A stretch of DNA of 17,079 nucleotides from contig CALMWI010000416.1 of assembly GCA_937873545.1 (NCBI GenBank), forward strand, positions 1-17,079, read 5' to 3'. The notes under the pieces are model-generated. The model saw only the letters and a program-made list of their open reading frames with translations, had not been told where the DNA came from and made no database searches. This document shows positions 14,739 through 17,079 of this stretch, piece by piece. A program made the position numbers and the translations under genes. Source of the DNA: an uncultured bacterium (GTDB lineage: Bacteria > UBA4055). Position 1 is the stretch's first letter, and the number at the start of each line of letters is the position of its first letter.

Positions 14739-15115
14739 GAATTTTTATAATTTTAACCATCGCATTCTCGCTGTTCGCTTTCGGTGGAACAAAAGCTCCT
14801 GACGCTGATCCGACAGCGTTCTGGCAGCAGTCTGAGTCTCTAAGCATTCAGCTCGGTGTAAGAGATAAGAACGCCTTAGCAGAAACCTATACAGCCGTAT
14901 TTTCGGCTGAAAATAAAGAGTTCGGAATCGTCTATGAAGCTAAAATAAAAGTCGCTAAAGACGATTGGGGATTCGTGTTGTTTCCGCAGGATTTTCCTCC
15001 GGGCGTTAAGGATGGCAGTTATGTCTGGAGCTGTAATGTGAACGGAAAAAAAGTTTCGTCAGGTACCTTTAAGTTTACTGATTCACAAAGAACTTTAACG
15101 ATACCGAAGAAATAA
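14735..15115 (+). CDS. Small exported protein of unknown function
   Basis: A 126-residue protein that I cannot assign to a family. It starts MRIFIILTIAFSLFAFGG, a clear signal peptide with cleavage likely near residues 16-19 and no lipobox cysteine. The mature part of about 107 residues has alternating hydrophobic positions and turns (for example DGSYVWSCNVNGKKVSSGTF), suggesting one small beta-sandwich domain, with a single cysteine. GGGAGG stands a few bases before the ATG, which overlaps the stop of the McsA-like gene (ATGA). It sits between a stress-type zinc protein and a RimK-like ligase; that context does not reveal its job. Confidence 0.8.
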   Translation: MRIFIILTIAFSLFAFGGTKAPDADPTAFWQQSESLSIQLGVRDKNALAETYTAVFSAENKEFGIVYEAKIKVAKDDWGFVLFPQDFPPGVKDGSYVWSCNVNGKKVSSGTFKFTDSQRTLTIPKK

Positions 15116-15118
15116 GCC

Positions 15119-16039
15119 ATGAGACTCGGAATTCTAACAGCCACAATAACTGAATGCGATTTTTTCCCGAACATAATCGAATTAAAGATAATAGGTGAAA
15201 GAAAAGGGCATAAAGTTGACCTGTTCAAGAATGGAGAATTCAATCTTTTTATCGATAGCGGCGGAACAGAGCTCACATATAATGGGAAAAAATTCAATCC
15301 TTGTGATTATGATATAATTCTCAACAGGCTCTCGGTGAGGGAAAAAAGCAACGCGGAATATTACGCTGTGGAAGAATTTTTGAAAAAAGGAGTACCTGTC
15401 GTAAATTCTCCTGATTCGATTATGAAGGCCCGAAACAAATTGCTTTCCCTTCAGATAATGTCCGGACTCGGTATAAAAATTACGCGGTCCGCGATAATAA
15501 GACGGCCTGAAGATATCGACAATGTTTTGAGAAAATTCTCATTCCCCCTGATAATCAAGAACATATTCGGATCTCTAGGCAGCTCAACGCTGCTTGCGTA
15601 TGATGTCAAGCAGCTTGTCTCCATGACAGATTACATCTGGAATGTTAACAGAAATGAGATATTTCTTATTCAGGATTTCATCGGCTCTGATGACGGAACC
15701 GTATCCGATTACAGAGTATTTATACTCGGGAACGAGATCATCGCTTCGATGAAAAGAACTAATTCCGACAGGGATTTCAGAGCTAATTATAAGAGAGGCG
15801 CTTCTGTAAAAAAAGCAGAGCTGACGGATACTGAAAAAGAACAGTGCCTTCTTATATCAAAAGCTTTCGGGCTTGAGATAGCGGGAGTGGATTTTATAAG
15901 AACAAAAGAGGGACCGGTATTTCTGGAAGTTAATTCAAATCCGGGTCTCGACGGTATCCGACTGGCTACAAAAACCAATGATTTCGATATTCTTGAAAAA
16001 ATTATTGACAGGCTTAATGAACTCCGAAGGATAAAATGA
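15119..16039 (+). CDS. RimK-like ATP-grasp ligase
   Basis: A 306-residue ATP-grasp enzyme of the RimK family, whose members join amino acids, often glutamate, to a carboxylate such as the C-terminus of ribosomal protein S6, coenzyme F420 or a peptide. The N-terminal pre-ATP-grasp domain covers about 1-100, ending in VVNSPDSIMKARNK. The ATP-grasp core has PLIIKNIFGSLGSST (143-157), DYRVFILGNEIIASMKR (197-213), FRANYKRGA (220-228), the metal ligands D258 (GVDFI), E270 and N272 (FLEVNSNPGLDGI). The set looks active. It starts 3 bases after the preceding stop and its own stop overlaps the next gene by 4 bases. No S6 gene is nearby, so the substrate is open and I give no symbol. Confidence 0.9.
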   Translation: MRLGILTATITECDFFPNIIELKIIGERKGHKVDLFKNGEFNLFIDSGGTELTYNGKKFNPCDYDIILNRLSVREKSNAEYYAVEEFLKKGVPVVNSPDSIMKARNKLLSLQIMSGLGIKITRSAIIRRPEDIDNVLRKFSFPLIIKNIFGSLGSSTLLAYDVKQLVSMTDYIWNVNRNEIFLIQDFIGSDDGTVSDYRVFILGNEIIASMKRTNSDRDFRANYKRGASVKKAELTDTEKEQCLLISKAFGLEIAGVDFIRTKEGPVFLEVNSNPGLDGIRLATKTNDFDILEKIIDRLNELRRIK

Positions 16040-16803
16040 GAACTTTATACCTGATCTTTTTGGGAATAACCCTGATAGCAGGATGCACTAAGGATAAGCC
16101 CTCTGCAGATGTTCCTGCTGAACCTGACTACGAGATCATAAATATCTACCCGCATAACACATCGTACTTTACGCAGGGTTTCGAGTTTGCGGGAGACACT
16201 CTTGTTGAAGGTACGGGACACTACGGTAACTCAAAACTGATAAAGTATAACATTTCAGATTCTCAGAATTATGGAGAGATATCTCTTTCATCCGGTTACT
16301 TTGGAGAAGGAATCACCGTTTTAGAAGGAAAGATATATCAGCTTACCTGGCAGGAGAATACCTGTTTTGTCTATGATTACACCGATATGAACAAACTGAA
16401 TGAATTTTCATACACTGGTGAAGGGTGGGGTATCTGTAATGACGGTGAGAACCTTATTATGAGCGACGGTTCATCAAGTCTTTATTTTAGAGATCCTTCG
16501 GATTTCAGCATTCTGAGGACGATAAGCGTAAAGGATTCAAACAACATTGCTTATTCGTTACTTAATGAACTTGAGTTTGCGGAAGGAAGGATATTCGCTA
16601 ACGTATGGCAGGCTGAGTATATAGTTGAGATCGATCCTTTAACCGGTATCGTTACTGACAAATATTATCTGACTGACCTTATGTCGCAGGAAGAATACTC
16701 TGCGTCTGATGTTATGAACGGGATCGCTTACAAGAACGGTCATTTTTTTGTCACAGGAAAATACTGGCCCAAGATATTTGAACTTGAACTTAAAAATAAG
16801 TGA
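16036..16803 (+). CDS. Glutaminyl-peptide cyclotransferase, lipoprotein
   Basis: A 255-residue protein of the plant/bacterial (papaya-type, beta-propeller) glutaminyl cyclase family, which turns N-terminal glutamine of peptides into pyroglutamate with release of ammonia. The N-terminus MRTLYLIFLGITLIAGC ends in a lipobox (LIAGC, C17), so it should be lipidated and anchored, probably outside the cytoplasm. Family landmarks are in order: YFTQGFEF (44-51), GHYGNSKL (61-68), GEGITVLEGKIYQLTW (90-105), GEGWGICNDGENLIMSDGSS (128-147), LNELEFAEGRIFANVW (176-191), IDPLTG (199-204), MNGIAY (227-232) and VTGKYWP (239-245). Being a lipoprotein in an operon led by lolC/E and lolD is consistent with Lol export. 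Its start overlaps the RimK-like stop (ATGA), and its stop codon lies in one arm of an inverted repeat. Confidence 0.93.
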   Translation: MRTLYLIFLGITLIAGCTKDKPSADVPAEPDYEIINIYPHNTSYFTQGFEFAGDTLVEGTGHYGNSKLIKYNISDSQNYGEISLSSGYFGEGITVLEGKIYQLTWQENTCFVYDYTDMNKLNEFSYTGEGWGICNDGENLIMSDGSSSLYFRDPSDFSILRTISVKDSNNIAYSLLNELEFAEGRIFANVWQAEYIVEIDPLTGIVTDKYYLTDLMSQEEYSASDVMNGIAYKNGHFFVTGKYWPKIFELELKNK

Positions 16804-16844
16804 TTTTTCAGTTGGAAATTAACGAAATAACCGAAAAATCACTT
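16798..16844. repeat. Perfect 12-bp inverted repeat at the operon end/tRNA-Lys promoter
   Basis: AAGTGATTTTTC (16798-16809) and GAAAAATCACTT (16833-16844) are exact inverted copies separated by 23 bases. The left arm holds the cyclotransferase stop codon; the right arm covers the first two bases of the tRNA-Lys -35. As RNA it could fold into a stem at the mRNA 3' end, but no U-run follows, so it is not a standard intrinsic terminator. It may serve as a 3' stabilising stem, a rho-type end, or an operator. Confidence 0.6.
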
Positions 16845-16871
16845 GACATAGAAACTATAAATTTTTATATT
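16843..16871 (+). promoter_or_regulatory. Strong sigma70-type promoter for tRNA-Lys
   Basis: A perfect TTGACA (16843-16848), a 17-base spacer and TATATT (16866-16871). Transcription should start near 16878, about 17 bases before the mature tRNA. Confidence 0.85.
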
Positions 16872-16894
16872 TGGCACTGCTTTTAAGCAAGGAT

Positions 16895-16967
16895 GGGAAA
16901 GTAGCTCAGTAGGTAGAGCACCGCCCTTTTAAGGCGATGGTCGCCGGTTCGAATCCGGCCTCTCTCA
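16895..16967 (+). tRNA. tRNA-Lys (anticodon UUU)
   Basis: A 73-base cloverleaf. The D arm is GCTC-AGTAGGTA-GAGC, the anticodon loop CTTTTAA gives UUU, and the T arm is a perfect GCCGG/CCGGC with TTCGAAT. The acceptor arms GGGAAAG and CTCTCTC contain one G-U (2-71) and one A-C mismatch (5-68), and the first pair of the anticodon stem is C-A. The discriminator is A; CCA is not encoded (CTT follows). It stands alone between its own promoter and a terminator. Confidence 0.95.
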
Positions 16968-16970
16968 CTT

Positions 16971-16998
16971 AAAAACCCCGGTTAATTCGGGGTTTTTT
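16971..16998. terminator. Bidirectional intrinsic terminator
   Basis: AAAAACCCCG and CGGGGTTTTT form a perfect 10-bp stem with a 7-base loop, and T runs follow on either strand. It ends tRNA-Lys transcription on the plus strand. On the minus strand it begins at the stop codon of the converging partial gene, so one hairpin serves both. Confidence 0.9.
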
Positions 16999-17079
16999 AA
17001 TTTTTATCAGGATATTTTTCACCAATAGCCTTTATTACCTTAAGCGATTTAAAAAAAGCATCTACTACATCAGGATCGA
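16997..17079 (-). CDS. C-terminal end of a converging gene, function unknown
   Basis: The last 26 codons and a TAA of a minus-strand gene whose start is beyond the right edge. The visible product, reading DPDVVDAFFKSLKVIKAIGE and then KYPDKN, is charged, probably helical, and looks like coding sequence. The other two minus-strand frames hit stops within the first five codons. The stop overlaps the foot of the terminator hairpin, as expected for a true gene end. Too little is visible to name a family. Confidence 0.6.
   Translation of the reverse strand, partial: DPDVVDAFFKSLKVIKAIGEKYPDKN

Noticed and set aside
1..17079. Mobile elements, prophage genes or CRISPR arrays
   Set aside because: No transposase, phage gene or regularly spaced repeat was seen; the two recombinases are housekeeping Xer types.

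Overview
The window is a dense, AT-rich bacterial chromosomal segment with housekeeping and cell-envelope genes. It has XerC and XerD, HemW, QueE, RibD, a membrane sugar-phosphate transferase, an SLBB polysaccharide-export protein, a Lol-type lipoprotein exporter, a RimK-like ligase, a lipoprotein glutaminyl cyclase and three tRNA genes. Lol export plus Wza-like export points to a Gram-negative (two-membrane) cell. The gene mix would fit an FCB-group or related candidate phylum, but this is inference from content and I cannot place it in a taxon. I see no insertion sequence, prophage, CRISPR array or integron.

Region 1 (1-1867, all on the minus strand): a conserved gene of unknown function, then a sigma70-type promoter driving tandem tRNA-Ser(UGA) and tRNA-Ser(GCU), a strong intrinsic terminator, xerC, and the first 40 codons of an exported protein. 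Region 2 (1957-6127): hemW on the plus strand converges on a minus-strand pair. That pair is a 789-residue protein with a degenerate metallo-beta-lactamase/beta-CASP core, followed 5 bases later by queE. Region 3 (6263-12227, plus): an apparent operon ribD - polyprenyl-phosphate sugar-1-phosphate transferase - SLBB export protein - xerD, with 4-base overlaps or a 15-base gap. Region 4 (12303-16803, plus): a second tight operon lolC/E - lolD - McsA-like zinc/UVR protein - small exported protein - RimK-like ATP-grasp ligase - glutaminyl-peptide cyclotransferase lipoprotein. Region 5 (16843-17079): promoter, tRNA-Lys(UUU), a hairpin that can terminate on both strands, and the last codons of a converging minus-strand gene.

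Promoters are unusually readable. Five sites (before hemW, the beta-CASP-like gene, ribD, lolC/E and tRNA-Lys) share a TTGNNN -35, a 16-17 base spacer and the same -10, TATATT. At hemW and ribD the -10 ends only 7-8 bases before the ATG and no Shine-Dalgarno is visible, so these two mRNAs are predicted to be leaderless. Other genes have ordinary GGAG-like sites or are translationally coupled.

The most unusual item is the 3758-6127 gene. Its central and C-terminal parts follow the order of CPSF/RNase-J-type beta-CASP nucleases, but nearly every metal-binding position is replaced. It looks like a pseudoenzyme with a long coiled-coil-rich N-terminal extension, co-transcribed with a queuosine-pathway enzyme.
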